Assembly: GCA_036652815.1 (NCBI GenBank) | Contig: JAVVVE010000009.1 | Span: 15,701 to 79,700 of the forward strand | Length of the DNA stretch: 64,000 nt | Source: SZUA-378 sp036652815 | GTDB lineage: Bacteria > Bacillota > Clostridia > Lachnospirales > Lachnospiraceae | Reading direction: 5' to 3' | Shown here: piece by piece, positions 8,533 through 18,106 of the stretch | Numbering within the stretch: position 1 is the stretch's first letter | Layout of the letters: every line of letters begins with the position of its first letter | Position numbers and translations under genes: made by a program | The notes under the pieces: generated by a model | What the model was told of the DNA's origin: nothing | Seen by the model: only the letters and a program-made list of their open reading frames with translations | Database searches by the model: none

Positions 8533-10770
8533 TCACAATCGAACTTTTACACCTTTGCTGTCTCTTTTCCCCAGTTTTAATTTATTTAATTCTATCTCTT
8601 TTTCTTTGTAGCTTATGTTTTGCTCTATCGCATTTTGTGTATAATAGACTGCTTCCACCTCATCGGTATCCGTAAGTCTCATTCCTCTGACACCAACTGC
8701 TCCTTTTTTCTTTTCAGGTATCTCATCGATCTGAAAACGTAAAAAGAATCCATTGAGTGTCTGTAACACGATATTCTTTTGTTCTTTATAGATGACCACA
8801 CTTCTTACTTCATCCTGCTCTTGTAATTTAGTGGCAATCACAGTACGTTTATTCACATCAAATTCACCACCGTCCACAATCTTCATCATAGACTGTTTGG
8901 TCACAAATATAATACGGTATAGATTTAAGTCACTTTGAGCGGTAATCAACAGCAGTTCTTCTTTGGAAGAATCAAAGTTGCTGATATTATCAATAGGAAT
9001 CCCTTTATCTCGTAATTTACCAAAAGGAAGATCCATAACCTTAATCGTATGAAGCAGTCCTGTGTTGGTAAATACACAGATCTTGCCGGTATTCTTACAT
9101 ACAAAGATATGTTTGTTTTCTAAAAGAACTGTATCTTTATTCCGTTCAAAAGTCCCCATATCAATCGTCTTTGCATATCCAAAACGATCCATTAAGAACA
9201 TGACATCCATTTCTTCTATCTGCTTCTCTTCATATACAGCTTCCGCAGCATTGGCAATGATGGTTCTTCTTGGCCTTTGGAACTCCATCTTGATGAGATC
9301 GAGATCATTCATAATAACTTGTGCCATAGAATCTTTACGGTCTAAGATATCCTCATAACGATAGATGTTCGCCATCGTAGTCTCATGGTCTTTCATCAGG
9401 GCTTCTATCTCTAACCCAATCAACCGGTAAAGACGCATGTCCAGGATAGCGTTAGCCTGATTCTCCGTAAACATCAATTGCTGTGCCATGACTTTGGATT
9501 CTTTATATTTGAATTTAATGCCATCGGTTTTTCCTTCTATCAAACAGGCTTTTGCCATATTCCTGTCCTTGGATCCACGCAAAATCTCGATAATCAAATC
9601 GATTACGTTACAGGCTTTAATTAAACCTTCTTGTATTTCTTTTCGCTCTAATTCTTTATTTAACAGTGTTGTGTATTTTCTTGTAGTTACTTCAAATTGA
9701 AATTCAACATTACGCTTGATAATCTGTTTCATGCCCATAGTTTCCGGTTTTTGATTATCAATGGCGAGCATGTTTACTCCAAACGTATCTTCCAGTCTGG
9801 TTTTTTTGTAGAGCATATTAACAAAGTTATCCACATTGGCATCTTTACGCAGTTCAATTACAATCCGAATCCCATCCTTGGAAGATTGATTGGAAATATC
9901 CACAATATCCTGCGTTTTTTTAGTCTCGGCCAGAGAGGCTACATCCGTTAAAAATTTACCGATATTCAAGCCAATCATCGGATAGGGAATCTGTGTAATC
10001 ACAACATTCGTTTTCCCATTCTTACCTTTTTCAAGGTCTACTTTACCACGCACTTTAATCTTGCCGACACCTGTTTCATAGATATTCAAAAGATCCGCTT
10101 GATTAATCACCGTTCCACCGGTTGGGAAATCCGGTCCTTGTACATAACGCATGAGTTCTGCTGTCGTAATGTGCTCATTTAACATATAAGCCTTGGTGGC
10201 ATCGATGACTTCTCCAAGATTATGAGGAGGAATACTGGTTGCCATGCCCACTGCGATGCCTTCTGAACCATTGATTAAGAGATTGGGAATCTTAACCGGC
10301 AGAACACTGGGTTCTCTTTCCGTCTCATCAAAGTTTGGAATAAAGTCAACCACATCTTTATCCAGATCTTCCAGATATGCAGTCTGTGTAATCTTAGCCA
10401 GTCGTGCTTCTGTATAACGCATGGCAGCCGCACCATCTCCTTCGATATTACCGAAGTTACCGTGGGCATCTACTAAGGGCAGGCCTTTTTTAAAATCCTG
10501 TGACATCACGACCAATGCATCATAGATAGAGCTGTCTCCGTGTGGATGGTATTTACCCATGGTATCGCCTACGATACGGGCACTTTTTCGATATGGTTTA
10601 TCGTATTTAATCCCTAATTCATACATATCATACAGAGTACGTCGCTGCACAGGTTTGAGTCCATCTCTGACATCCGGTAATGCTCTTGCAATGATAACGC
10701 TCATCGCATAATCAATGTATGATTTTTGCATCACTTCGGAATATTCGGTTTTAATAATCTTCTCTTCCAT
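8533..10770 (-). CDS. parC: DNA topoisomerase IV subunit A
   Basis: The A subunit of a type II topoisomerase, 745 aa, which cuts and rejoins DNA to separate sister chromosomes. The N-terminal domain shows ARALPDVRDGLKPVQRR, the DTMGKYHPHGD stretch, and the catalytic tyrosine in AAMRYTEARL. The C-terminal beta-pinwheel is present, but the gyrase-specific GyrA box (QRRGGKG) is not seen where LRDKGIPIDNI aligns; only KKGAVGVRGMRL occurs further on. That supports topoisomerase IV over gyrase. The start used is the ATG at 10770, which follows GAGAGGA by 8 bp; the longer frame overlapping parE has no comparable site. It lies 13 bp after parE. Confidence 0.9.
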   Translation of the reverse strand: MEEKIIKTEYSEVMQKSYIDYAMSVIIARALPDVRDGLKPVQRRTLYDMYELGIKYDKPYRKSARIVGDTMGKYHPHGDSSIYDALVVMSQDFKKGLPLVDAHGNFGNIEGDGAAAMRYTEARLAKITQTAYLEDLDKDVVDFIPNFDETEREPSVLPVKIPNLLINGSEGIAVGMATSIPPHNLGEVIDATKAYMLNEHITTAELMRYVQGPDFPTGGTVINQADLLNIYETGVGKIKVRGKVDLEKGKNGKTNVVITQIPYPMIGLNIGKFLTDVASLAETKKTQDIVDISNQSSKDGIRIVIELRKDANVDNFVNMLYKKTRLEDTFGVNMLAIDNQKPETMGMKQIIKRNVEFQFEVTTRKYTTLLNKELERKEIQEGLIKACNVIDLIIEILRGSKDRNMAKACLIEGKTDGIKFKYKESKVMAQQLMFTENQANAILDMRLYRLIGLEIEALMKDHETTMANIYRYEDILDRKDSMAQVIMNDLDLIKMEFQRPRRTIIANAAEAVYEEKQIEEMDVMFLMDRFGYAKTIDMGTFERNKDTVLLENKHIFVCKNTGKICVFTNTGLLHTIKVMDLPFGKLRDKGIPIDNISNFDSSKEELLLITAQSDLNLYRIIFVTKQSMMKIVDGGEFDVNKRTVIATKLQEQDEVRSVVIYKEQKNIVLQTLNGFFLRFQIDEIPEKKKGAVGVRGMRLTDTDEVEAVYYTQNAIEQNISYKEKEIELNKLKLGKRDSKGVKVRL

Positions 10771-10783
10771 TGCGTTGTCCTCT

Positions 10784-12706
10784 CTATATATCAAGTTCTG
10801 CATCTGCAGCATGTTCATGGATAAAGGCTTTTCTTGGCGGTACATCTATCCCCATCAACATCTCTGTTACATCAGAAGCCAGTCTTGCATCCTCTATCTC
10901 AACTAATTTAAGAATACGGCTCTCCGGGTCAAGTGTTGTCTCCCATAATTGATTCGCATCCATCTCTCCCAGACCTTTATAACGCTGTAGGGTAAATGCT
11001 CCTTTATGTCTCTTACGATATTTTGAAAGAGCAACATCATCATAGAGGTATTCTCCCTCGCCCTTGGCCGGAATCGTCTTATAGAGAGGTGGCATCGCAA
11101 TATAGATATGCCCCTCCGAGATCAGTTCCGGCATAAATCGATAGAACAGAGTCAAAAGAAGGGTGCAGATATGTGCTCCATCTACATCGGCATCTGCCAT
11201 GATTACGATCTTATCATACCTCAGCTTGGTGATATCAAAATCATTACCATATCCTTCTGAGAATCCGCAGCCAAACGTATTGATCATCGTCTTAATCTCG
11301 GCATTGGCGAGTACTTTATCAATGCTGGCTTTTTCAACGTTTAAGATTTTTCCACGAATCGGTAGAATCGCTTGATATGCACGGTTTCTTGCAGTTTTTG
11401 CACTCCCGCCTGCTGAATCTCCCTCTACAATGAAAATCTCACATTTGGAAGCATCTCTTGACTCACAATTTGCAAGTTTTCCGTTAGAATCAAAGGAAAA
11501 CTTCTGTTTTGTCAGCATATTAGTCTTTGCTTTTTCTTCTGTTTTACGAATCTTAGCAGCTTTTTCAGCACAGCTCAATACGGATTTGAGCATCTCAAGA
11601 TTACGGTCAAAGAATCTGGTTACTTCATCTCCCGTTACTTTACCAACAGCTCTTGCTGCATCCTGATTGTCGAGCTTTGTTTTTGTCTGTCCTTCAAACC
11701 GTGGAGTCGGATGTTTAATCGCGATCACGGCAGTCATGCCGTTACGCACATCCGGTCCTGTGAAGTTAGCATCTTTTTCTTTTAAAATATTTAATTCTCT
11801 TGCATAATTATTCATAATATTGGTAAACATTGTCTTGAATCCGGTTAGATGGGTGCCCCCTTCTGCATTATAGATAGTATTACAGAAACCCAACACATTC
11901 TCATGGAATTCATTGACATACTGGAATGCCGCCTCTACCATGATTCCCTCTGATTCTCCTGCATAATATACAACATCATGAATCACTTCTTTGTTACGAT
12001 TCATGTCTTTTACAAAGCCACTGATCCCTTCTTCTTCATGATATTCAATATGCTCTGTCTCTTCTAACCGTTTATCTTCAAAGATAATGGTCAGTGCCGG
12101 ATTCAAATAGGCAGTCTCATGTAAACGGCTCTTCACTTCATCGGCTTTAAATTTGGTTTTCTCAAAGATAGTATCATCCGGCAAAAAATTGATCGTGGTT
12201 CCTGTTTCTTTACATTTTCCAACAATGGGAAGCAGACCATTTTCTAATTCTTGTATTGGAATACCTTTGGCATATTTGTCTTCATGAATAAAGCCATTTC
12301 TATTGACTCGTACAGTCATCCGTTTGGATAAAGCATTCACAACGGATGAACCTACTCCATGTAATCCGCCACTGGTCTTATAAACACTATTATCGAACTT
12401 ACCTCCGGCATGTAAGGTGGTAAATACCAATCTCTCTGCACTCATTCCTTTTTCATGCATCTCAATCGGGATTCCTCTTCCATTATCAGAAATCGTGGCA
12501 GAATCATCTTTTTCCAGAGTAACATAGATTTTACTGCAGTCTCCTGCAAGATGCTCGTCCACCGAATTATCTACAATCTCATATATTAAATGATTCAGTC
12601 CTTTGGAAGATACACTGCCAATATACATACCAGGTCTCTTCCTAACAGCTTCCAATCCTTCTAGTACCGTTATGCTGGACGCATCATAAGTATTGCCTTT
12701 TGCCAT
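10784..12706 (-). CDS. parE: DNA topoisomerase IV subunit B
   Basis: The ATPase subunit of the topoisomerase, 640 aa. The GHKL ATP-binding site is clear: EIVDNSVDEHLAG, SDNGRGIPIEMHEKG and the GLHGVGSSVVNALS loop. The Toprim domain has FIVEGDSAGGSAK and IMADADVDGAHI, the acidic Mg2+ site; the end carries QRYKGLGEMDANQLW. Length matches both ParE and GyrB of Gram-positives. The partner subunit without a GyrA box tips the call to ParE. A sigma-A-type promoter lies upstream. Gyrase proper is expected elsewhere in the genome. Confidence 0.88.
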   Translation of the reverse strand: MAKGNTYDASSITVLEGLEAVRKRPGMYIGSVSSKGLNHLIYEIVDNSVDEHLAGDCSKIYVTLEKDDSATISDNGRGIPIEMHEKGMSAERLVFTTLHAGGKFDNSVYKTSGGLHGVGSSVVNALSKRMTVRVNRNGFIHEDKYAKGIPIQELENGLLPIVGKCKETGTTINFLPDDTIFEKTKFKADEVKSRLHETAYLNPALTIIFEDKRLEETEHIEYHEEEGISGFVKDMNRNKEVIHDVVYYAGESEGIMVEAAFQYVNEFHENVLGFCNTIYNAEGGTHLTGFKTMFTNIMNNYARELNILKEKDANFTGPDVRNGMTAVIAIKHPTPRFEGQTKTKLDNQDAARAVGKVTGDEVTRFFDRNLEMLKSVLSCAEKAAKIRKTEEKAKTNMLTKQKFSFDSNGKLANCESRDASKCEIFIVEGDSAGGSAKTARNRAYQAILPIRGKILNVEKASIDKVLANAEIKTMINTFGCGFSEGYGNDFDITKLRYDKIVIMADADVDGAHICTLLLTLFYRFMPELISEGHIYIAMPPLYKTIPAKGEGEYLYDDVALSKYRKRHKGAFTLQRYKGLGEMDANQLWETTLDPESRILKLVEIEDARLASDVTEMLMGIDVPPRKAFIHEHAADAELDI

Positions 12707-12741
12707 GCTCTAACCCATCCTTCCTTACTTAACAATTATTA

Positions 12742-12769
12742 ATTATAGCATAGGCGAGTCAGAAATCAA
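12742..12769 (-). promoter_or_regulatory. Probable sigma-A promoter of parE-parC
   Basis: On the minus strand there is TTGATT (12764-12769), a 16-bp spacer, and a perfect TATAAT (12742-12747), placed 36 bp before the parE start. Confidence 0.65.
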
Positions 12770-12771
12770 AG

Positions 12772-12826
12772 CAAAAAATACACGATATAGCATATTCTTA
12801 TTACGAAATACTATATCGTGTATTGA
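12772..12826 (-). terminator. Rho-independent terminator after spoIVA
   Basis: Immediately after the spoIVA stop, the minus strand reads AATACACGATATAG, a loop of about 20 nt, then CTATATCGTGTATT followed by a T-run. The stem is at least 14 bp with full pairing. It isolates spoIVA from parE. Confidence 0.85.
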
Positions 12827-12827
12827 A

Positions 12828-14300
12828 TTAAATAATAATGCAAACCATACCACCACTGCTGTCATTCACAATCTTCTGCATCGTCTCCTGTAGCTTTAGC
12901 TGGCTTTCTTCCCCTATCATAGCAATCTTTCCTGAGATACCATCATGTACCAGCTGTTCCACTGTCTTGCCAAAGATGTTGGTATCCCAGATACCGGTAT
13001 CTACAGTATCCGCATCTGCGATATAATGTATCAGATCTTTTGCCTGTTCTTCTGTTCCGACAATCGGGGCGATCTCTGTCTCTATGGTAGCCCGAATCAT
13101 ATGTATGGAAGGGCTTTCTGCTCTGATCTTAACACCAAACTTATTACCATGATGGATGACTTCCGGTTTTTCCAAATTGATTTCTTCCCGTTCCGGTGTA
13201 ACGACACCATATCCTTTTTGTCTGACAGAATCCATGGCATTGGCGACCTTCACATATTCTTTTTTCATCTTTGACATTTCCTGTAAGGTATGGATCAGTT
13301 GATATTCCCCGGTAATCGATTCCCCGATTAATTCACTTAACATCTCATAATAATAGGATTGTGCCACATCCAATAATACTTTTACACTACCGGTTGCCAT
13401 ATTGATCGCGTCTATTTTACATCGTTTGATATAATCACTGTCCATCGTAAGTGTATGCTCTGCAATATCTCGCATGGTCGTTACCGAAGCGACCGCCTGT
13501 TTTACCTGCTGTATGATATCTGCTTTCATCGGATGACCGGTGGATAGCATCTCCACCCATTTTGGCATATAGAATTCTATCGTAGATACCGGAAATTCAT
13601 ACAAGACTTGTTCCATGATATGATTGATATCTTCCTGTTTTAATTGTTCACAATTAATCGGCAATGCCGTTACCTGATATTTTTCTGTAATCTCTGCCGC
13701 TAAGGTCTTAGCTTCTTCTCCATAGGGCTTATTGGTATTTACCAATACAATAAACGGTTTTTGCAATTTTTTTAATTCCAGAATCGTCTTTTCTTCCGGT
13801 GCTATGTATGCTGCCCGTGGTAACTCTCCAAAGGAGGCATCTGTGGTAATCACGATACCGATGGTAGAGTGATCATTTATCACTTTTTTAGTACCAATCT
13901 CTGCCGCCTGGGTAAATGGAATCTCCGTATCAAACCATGGTGTTTTTACCATGCGCTCCATCTCTTCTTCCATATGTCCTGTAGCACCTTCTACCATATA
14001 ACCCACGCAATCGATCAAACGGACTTTTACACTGATGTCGCCACTCATCTTAATCTCTGCTGCTTCCTGTGGTATAAATTTGGGTTCCGTTGTCGTAATC
14101 GTCTTACCACCGGAAGATTGTGGCAATTCATCCTGTGCACGCATCCGTTCATGCTCCTCTGTCATATAGGGTAAGACACAGGTGTCCATAAATCTTTTAA
14201 TAAAAGTAGACTTTCCGGTACGCACCGGGCCTACCACTCCTATGTAGATCAGACCGCCTGTACGTCTCTGGATATCCTGGTATATATCATAATCATTCAT
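12828..14300 (-). CDS. spoIVA: Stage IV sporulation protein A
   Basis: The morphogenetic ATPase that polymerises on the forespore surface to form the basement layer of the spore coat. At 490 aa it is nearly the same length as the Bacillus protein (492 aa). The Walker A motif GPVRTGKST lies at residues 24-32. DCVGYMVEGATGH carries the Walker B-like switch region. The C-terminus ends in the short hydrophobic stretch GGMVCIII, as expected for the forespore-targeting end. The start follows AAGGGGG by 8 bp. A sigma-E-like promoter is upstream and a strong terminator downstream, so it is probably monocistronic and expressed in the mother cell. Confidence 0.97.
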   Translation of the reverse strand: MNDYDIYQDIQRRTGGLIYIGVVGPVRTGKSTFIKRFMDTCVLPYMTEEHERMRAQDELPQSSGGKTITTTEPKFIPQEAAEIKMSGDISVKVRLIDCVGYMVEGATGHMEEEMERMVKTPWFDTEIPFTQAAEIGTKKVINDHSTIGIVITTDASFGELPRAAYIAPEEKTILELKKLQKPFIVLVNTNKPYGEEAKTLAAEITEKYQVTALPINCEQLKQEDINHIMEQVLYEFPVSTIEFYMPKWVEMLSTGHPMKADIIQQVKQAVASVTTMRDIAEHTLTMDSDYIKRCKIDAINMATGSVKVLLDVAQSYYYEMLSELIGESITGEYQLIHTLQEMSKMKKEYVKVANAMDSVRQKGYGVVTPEREEINLEKPEVIHHGNKFGVKIRAESPSIHMIRATIETEIAPIVGTEEQAKDLIHYIADADTVDTGIWDTNIFGKTVEQLVHDGISGKIAMIGEESQLKLQETMQKIVNDSSGGMVCIII

Positions 14301-14327
14301 AGTATAACCCCCTTGCTTTGCTGATAC

Positions 14328-14356
14328 AGTATATGTATTGACAACCTACTATATTC
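14328..14356 (-). promoter_or_regulatory. Probable sigma-E promoter of spoIVA
   Basis: The minus strand carries GAATATA (14350-14356), a 14-bp spacer, and CATATACT (14328-14335). These match the sigma-E pattern (K-M-ATATT, 14-15 bp, CATACANT) with one or two differences. The -10 lies 27 bp before the spoIVA start. In Bacillus, spoIVA is transcribed by sigma-E. Confidence 0.6.
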
Positions 14357-14437
14357 CTTGTATCGTCGAAAACAAAAAGACAGGATAACCCCTTGATGGA
14401 GGACTTCCCTTTTTACCCTACTATTATCTCTATCGGA

Positions 14438-14884
14438 TTATAACTGCCATGGCTCCAAAAGCTCCAAGGCTTCTTGATATTTTTGAGCACGTAGTAAATC
14501 TTTTTCAGTTGGTCTTGCAAATCTAGAGATATCCATGTTATGCAATAGATCTTGTTTCTTAACTGCCGCAGCCAGTGGATTGGTATGGATACGTCTAATA
14601 TAATCCATGTAAGGTTCCGTTTTATCCGTTCTGGTCAGTAATTGAATCGCCTCTATCTGCTCTTTGGATAATCGCAGATGAGTAAGGTCTTCTACCGTTG
14701 CATCCGTATCTTCCAACACATCATGCAGCAATGCCACTATCTTTGCAGATTCCGTATGCATATGTAACGCAACATAGACCGGATGATTGATATAATCTTT
14801 ACCGGCCTTATCCACTTGTCCTTTGTGTTTTTCCATTGCAAACAAGAGTGCTTTATTTAATTGGTTCATGATTCTTCTATTCAT
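14438..14884 (-). CDS. HD-domain hydrolase, SpoT/MESH1-like
   Basis: A 148-aa HD-superfamily protein resembling the isolated hydrolase half of RelA/SpoT. Visible metal-site elements are KDYINHPVYVA (first His), ALLHDVLEDT (the HD pair followed by ED) and VKKQDLLHNMD near residue 108 (last Asp). The synthetase half is absent. Members may hydrolyse (p)ppGpp or related nucleotides; the substrate is not proven. It overlaps the dUTPase-like gene by 4 bp (ATGA), so the two are translationally coupled at the end of a nucleotide-metabolism operon. Confidence 0.85.
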   Translation of the reverse strand: MNRRIMNQLNKALLFAMEKHKGQVDKAGKDYINHPVYVALHMHTESAKIVALLHDVLEDTDATVEDLTHLRLSKEQIEAIQLLTRTDKTEPYMDYIRRIHTNPLAAAVKKQDLLHNMDISRFARPTEKDLLRAQKYQEALELLEPWQL

Positions 14885-15390
14885 TGACCTGTACTCCCAA
14901 ATCCCCCATTTCTAATACCTATCGCCTCATCATCCATAGTGATACCATATTCCATAAAGATGCCCTGCATGAATCCATCACCGGCTTTTAATAGAACCGT
15001 TTTATTTTCTTTGGAATCATTGGTAAACTTGGCAAAGATATGACCTTCGTTATCGGAATTAAAATAATCACTATCAATAATGCCAACTGTATTATTCAAT
15101 TGAAATCGATATTTGAATCCTAAGCCACTTCTTGGATATACCTGCAATACCCAATTTTCTTCCATCTCAACTCGGATACCTGTTGGTATCTTGACACAAG
15201 CTCCCGGACTCAATGTAATATCGAGAGGTGCAAAAAAATCATAGCCTGCACTTCCTCTGGTTGCTCTTTTAGGTAATTGAATCCTACCATAAATCTCTTT
15301 GGCATGCTCTGTTTGTTCAGGAAAGCAATCCGCCAATCCTTTGTTAAATTCTTCTGCACTTACTTTATGAAATTTTGCAATTCTCTGCAT
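14881..15390 (-). CDS. dUTP diphosphatase-like protein
   Basis: A 169-aa trimeric dUTPase/dCTP-deaminase fold protein, expected to hydrolyse dUTP to dUMP and so keep uracil out of DNA. Motif 1 is GSAGYDFFAP (about 47-56), motif 2 is PRSGLGFKY, motif 3 is NTVGIIDSDYF with the catalytic Asp and Tyr, and motif 5 is RNGGFGSTG at the C-terminus. An N-terminal extension of about 35 residues is unusual. The start has GGAGG spaced 6 bp and lies inside the end of nrdG (26-bp overlap). The context with nrdDG and an HD hydrolase fits dNTP housekeeping. Confidence 0.85.
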   Translation of the reverse strand: MQRIAKFHKVSAEEFNKGLADCFPEQTEHAKEIYGRIQLPKRATRGSAGYDFFAPLDITLSPGACVKIPTGIRVEMEENWVLQVYPRSGLGFKYRFQLNNTVGIIDSDYFNSDNEGHIFAKFTNDSKENKTVLLKAGDGFMQGIFMEYGITMDDEAIGIRNGGFGSTGQ

Positions 15391-15910
15391 TACTTACCTC
15401 CGTACTATAATCACTGCAATGTATGATTGGTACGCAAGGGTCCTTTTGACCTAAGGATGCCTGTACATCAATCACACGTTGGTTCTTACTGCCTTTCCAG
15501 TATAACTGTACATCCCGTTCTTCTATATGGAACTCTCCATCGACACAAACATCCACGTATTGCATAAGCGGATATCGGAAGATACGTTCCCACAGATCTC
15601 CTGTATAGAGCCATATCGTTTTGTTCGGATATCTCTCTTTGATGATACTCATGAGATGCTGTACTTCACTTCGATTGGCAGAATGTAGCGGATCTCCTCC
15701 CGAAAAAGTGATTCCTCTAATATAATCATGTTCCAATTGTTCAAAAATCTCTTGTTCTGCCTTTTCGTCAAACAGAACCCCTCCATTGGGATCCCACGTG
15801 AGTGGATTCTGACATTCTTTACAGCAATGAGCACAGCCTGCTACCCATAATACAACGCGTAAACCGTCACCGTTACGCATATCGTCCTTTGTGATATTGT
15901 GGTATCTCAT
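15365..15910 (-). CDS. nrdG: Anaerobic ribonucleotide reductase activating protein
   Basis: The radical-SAM activase that installs the glycyl radical in NrdD under anaerobic conditions, 181 aa from this start. The cluster motif CX3CX2C is in GCAHCCKECQNPLTW near residues 25-40, and GITFSGGDPLHSAN is the SAM-contacting GGDP motif. The ATG at 15910 lies 4 bp after the nrdD stop; a longer frame would extend back inside nrdD and adds nothing conserved. Its 3' end overlaps the dUTPase gene by 26 bp. Confidence 0.93.
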   Translation of the reverse strand: MRYHNITKDDMRNGDGLRVVLWVAGCAHCCKECQNPLTWDPNGGVLFDEKAEQEIFEQLEHDYIRGITFSGGDPLHSANRSEVQHLMSIIKERYPNKTIWLYTGDLWERIFRYPLMQYVDVCVDGEFHIEERDVQLYWKGSKNQRVIDVQASLGQKDPCVPIIHCSDYSTEVSNAENCKIS

Positions 15911-15914
15911 CGCT

Positions 15915-18092
15915 CTACATACTCTTCCTTTCTGCAATCTCTGCCATTTTAGCATCATTCAGTCTGGTATCTCCATGCACTCTGGAATAAGATAAATAAC
16001 CATTCATACGATCAATCTTCGTCAAATTGGTGCTGCCACATTCAGGACATACATCCATCTCTAACTCTTGATGCCCACAATCATCACAATATGCCAAAGA
16101 CAGATTTACCCCTTCATAGAGGCCCATGTCCATGGCTCTGCGAATCAATGTCTTAACAGCATCTACATTATAATCAATTGGATATTTCACATATTGGATT
16201 TTACCACCATTCGATAACTCCCAAAACCGATATTCCAAATCTTGTTTTTGAATAGGTGTAATGTCTTCCGTTACATGGCAGTGGAATCCATTGCTTACAT
16301 ATTCTTTATCAGATACTCCTTCTATAATACCGTATTTCTTGCGGAACTGTTGTACCTGAAGACCGCAGAGATTCTCAGCCGGTGTTGCATAGATTGCATA
16401 CAGAATATTATCTTCATCTTTAAACTCATTAATCTTTTCATTAATATGTTCCAGCGTTGCAATAGCAAATTCACCATCCTGTACCAGTGATTTTCCATTG
16501 TATAATTCTTGTAATTCATTAAATGCAGTAATCCCAAAAGAAGCGGTAGCAGATTTTAAAAGAGGTTTAATCTTGTCCCCCAGCTGCAGATGTCCGCCTA
16601 AGAAACCGCCTTCACAATATGCCAACGGGTTGGTGGAAGCACGCATCTCACCAAGATAAGCAACTGTTCTAATATGCAGATTACGAATCAAATTCAGATA
16701 GTAATCCAACACTTCATAAAAATCTCGGCTTTCCTGTCTGGATTTTGCTAAAATCATCGGTAAATGTAACGATACAACACCTAAATTAAAACGTCCGGTA
16801 AAGACAGGGGTATCCTGCTCATCTGCAGGGTACATACCACCTCTTCGATACCATGGCGATAAGAAAGCACGACATCCCATAGGCGAGATAATCTCTCCAT
16901 ATTGTTTATACATACTGGAGATATAACCTTTCCCTGTTAGGCTAAGCCAATCAGGATACATCGTCTTGGTAGAGCATTTAACACCTGCTTCAAACACATC
17001 CTCCAATGGTTTCCCCGGTCCATGCAGATTTTCATCATACAAAAATACCACTTTTGGAAATAAAACAGGTTTCTTGTGGTCTTTCTTTCCCTGCCCTTTT
17101 CTTCTGACATTTAACATAGAGATAGTAGCAAGCTTGGCAAAACGACCAGTGCCTGTACCTGCTGTCACTGTGATAAACGGGTAATCTCCACGGCTGCTGG
17201 CTACTGTGTTGAATTTATACTCCCATCCTTGGAATCCCTGTTCGTATTCTTTCACAACATCAGCATAAGCCTCTTCTTCTGCTTTCTGAATAGCAATCCC
17301 CAGTCTTGTATATTTATCAAGATAAAGTGTATATGATTTTTCTGCATATGGCTCTAAAATAAGATCCACACTTGGCACTGTGAAGCCGCCATATTGTTGA
17401 CTGGCAGCACTTAAGACGATATCTCCGATCACATCAAATGCAACATCTAAAGTCTTAGGTTCATTATACCAGATGTTGCCCATCTCAAAGCCTCCGGACA
17501 GGACATTACGCACATCAAATAAACAACAGTTCATCGTATCACGTCTGGCAGACATATCATGAACATAGATATAACCATCTCTACAGGCTTGTATCTCTTC
17601 TGTTGTCATAAAGAACTTTTGGTACAGTTCCTTATTTAATTGATTGAAGATCAGACTTCTCTTGGTGGATACCAGTGCACTGTCTGTATTGGCGTTCTCT
17701 TTGTCTCCTACATACATAATGGACTGACTCTTTTTATAAACATCATCCAACATACGAACAAAATCCTGCTTATAATTACGATAATCCCGATAGCTCTTCG
17801 CCACGATAGGTTTGACTTCTTCTAAAGCACTCTCCACTATATTGTGCATCACCGGAATCGGAATCTCTTCCAGTTCCAGTTCTTCTACTTTATGAATGAC
17901 ATAAGAACATATTTTGTCCTTATCCTCTTCACTGAATTTAGTAAGTGCCCGATAAGCCGATTTTCCAACAGCGTTGATTACTTTTTGTACATTAAATTCT
18001 TCCTTACTTCCATCTTTTTTAATAACTTTTATAAGTCGTTTTGTCTTATACTGCTTGCTATAATCCAAATTATCTGCTGTCATATGATTCAT
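15915..18092 (-). CDS. nrdD: Anaerobic (class III) ribonucleoside-triphosphate reductase
   Basis: A 725-aa glycyl-radical enzyme that reduces ribonucleoside triphosphates to deoxy forms without oxygen. An ATP-cone regulatory domain occupies roughly residues 20-110 (VIKKDGSKEEFNVQKVINAV). The C-terminus has the zinc site CDDCGHQELEMDVCPECG, then the glycyl-radical segment RMNGYLSYSR. The radical glycine sits in RMNGYL rather than the RVCGYL of E. coli NrdD, a variant seen in other class III subgroups. nrdG follows directly. An aminotransferase gene ends 14 bp upstream, so the promoter must lie further back. Confidence 0.95.
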   Translation of the reverse strand: MNHMTADNLDYSKQYKTKRLIKVIKKDGSKEEFNVQKVINAVGKSAYRALTKFSEEDKDKICSYVIHKVEELELEEIPIPVMHNIVESALEEVKPIVAKSYRDYRNYKQDFVRMLDDVYKKSQSIMYVGDKENANTDSALVSTKRSLIFNQLNKELYQKFFMTTEEIQACRDGYIYVHDMSARRDTMNCCLFDVRNVLSGGFEMGNIWYNEPKTLDVAFDVIGDIVLSAASQQYGGFTVPSVDLILEPYAEKSYTLYLDKYTRLGIAIQKAEEEAYADVVKEYEQGFQGWEYKFNTVASSRGDYPFITVTAGTGTGRFAKLATISMLNVRRKGQGKKDHKKPVLFPKVVFLYDENLHGPGKPLEDVFEAGVKCSTKTMYPDWLSLTGKGYISSMYKQYGEIISPMGCRAFLSPWYRRGGMYPADEQDTPVFTGRFNLGVVSLHLPMILAKSRQESRDFYEVLDYYLNLIRNLHIRTVAYLGEMRASTNPLAYCEGGFLGGHLQLGDKIKPLLKSATASFGITAFNELQELYNGKSLVQDGEFAIATLEHINEKINEFKDEDNILYAIYATPAENLCGLQVQQFRKKYGIIEGVSDKEYVSNGFHCHVTEDITPIQKQDLEYRFWELSNGGKIQYVKYPIDYNVDAVKTLIRRAMDMGLYEGVNLSLAYCDDCGHQELEMDVCPECGSTNLTKIDRMNGYLSYSRVHGDTRLNDAKMAEIAERKSM

Positions 18093-18106
18093 CCCTCATT
18101 CTTTCC

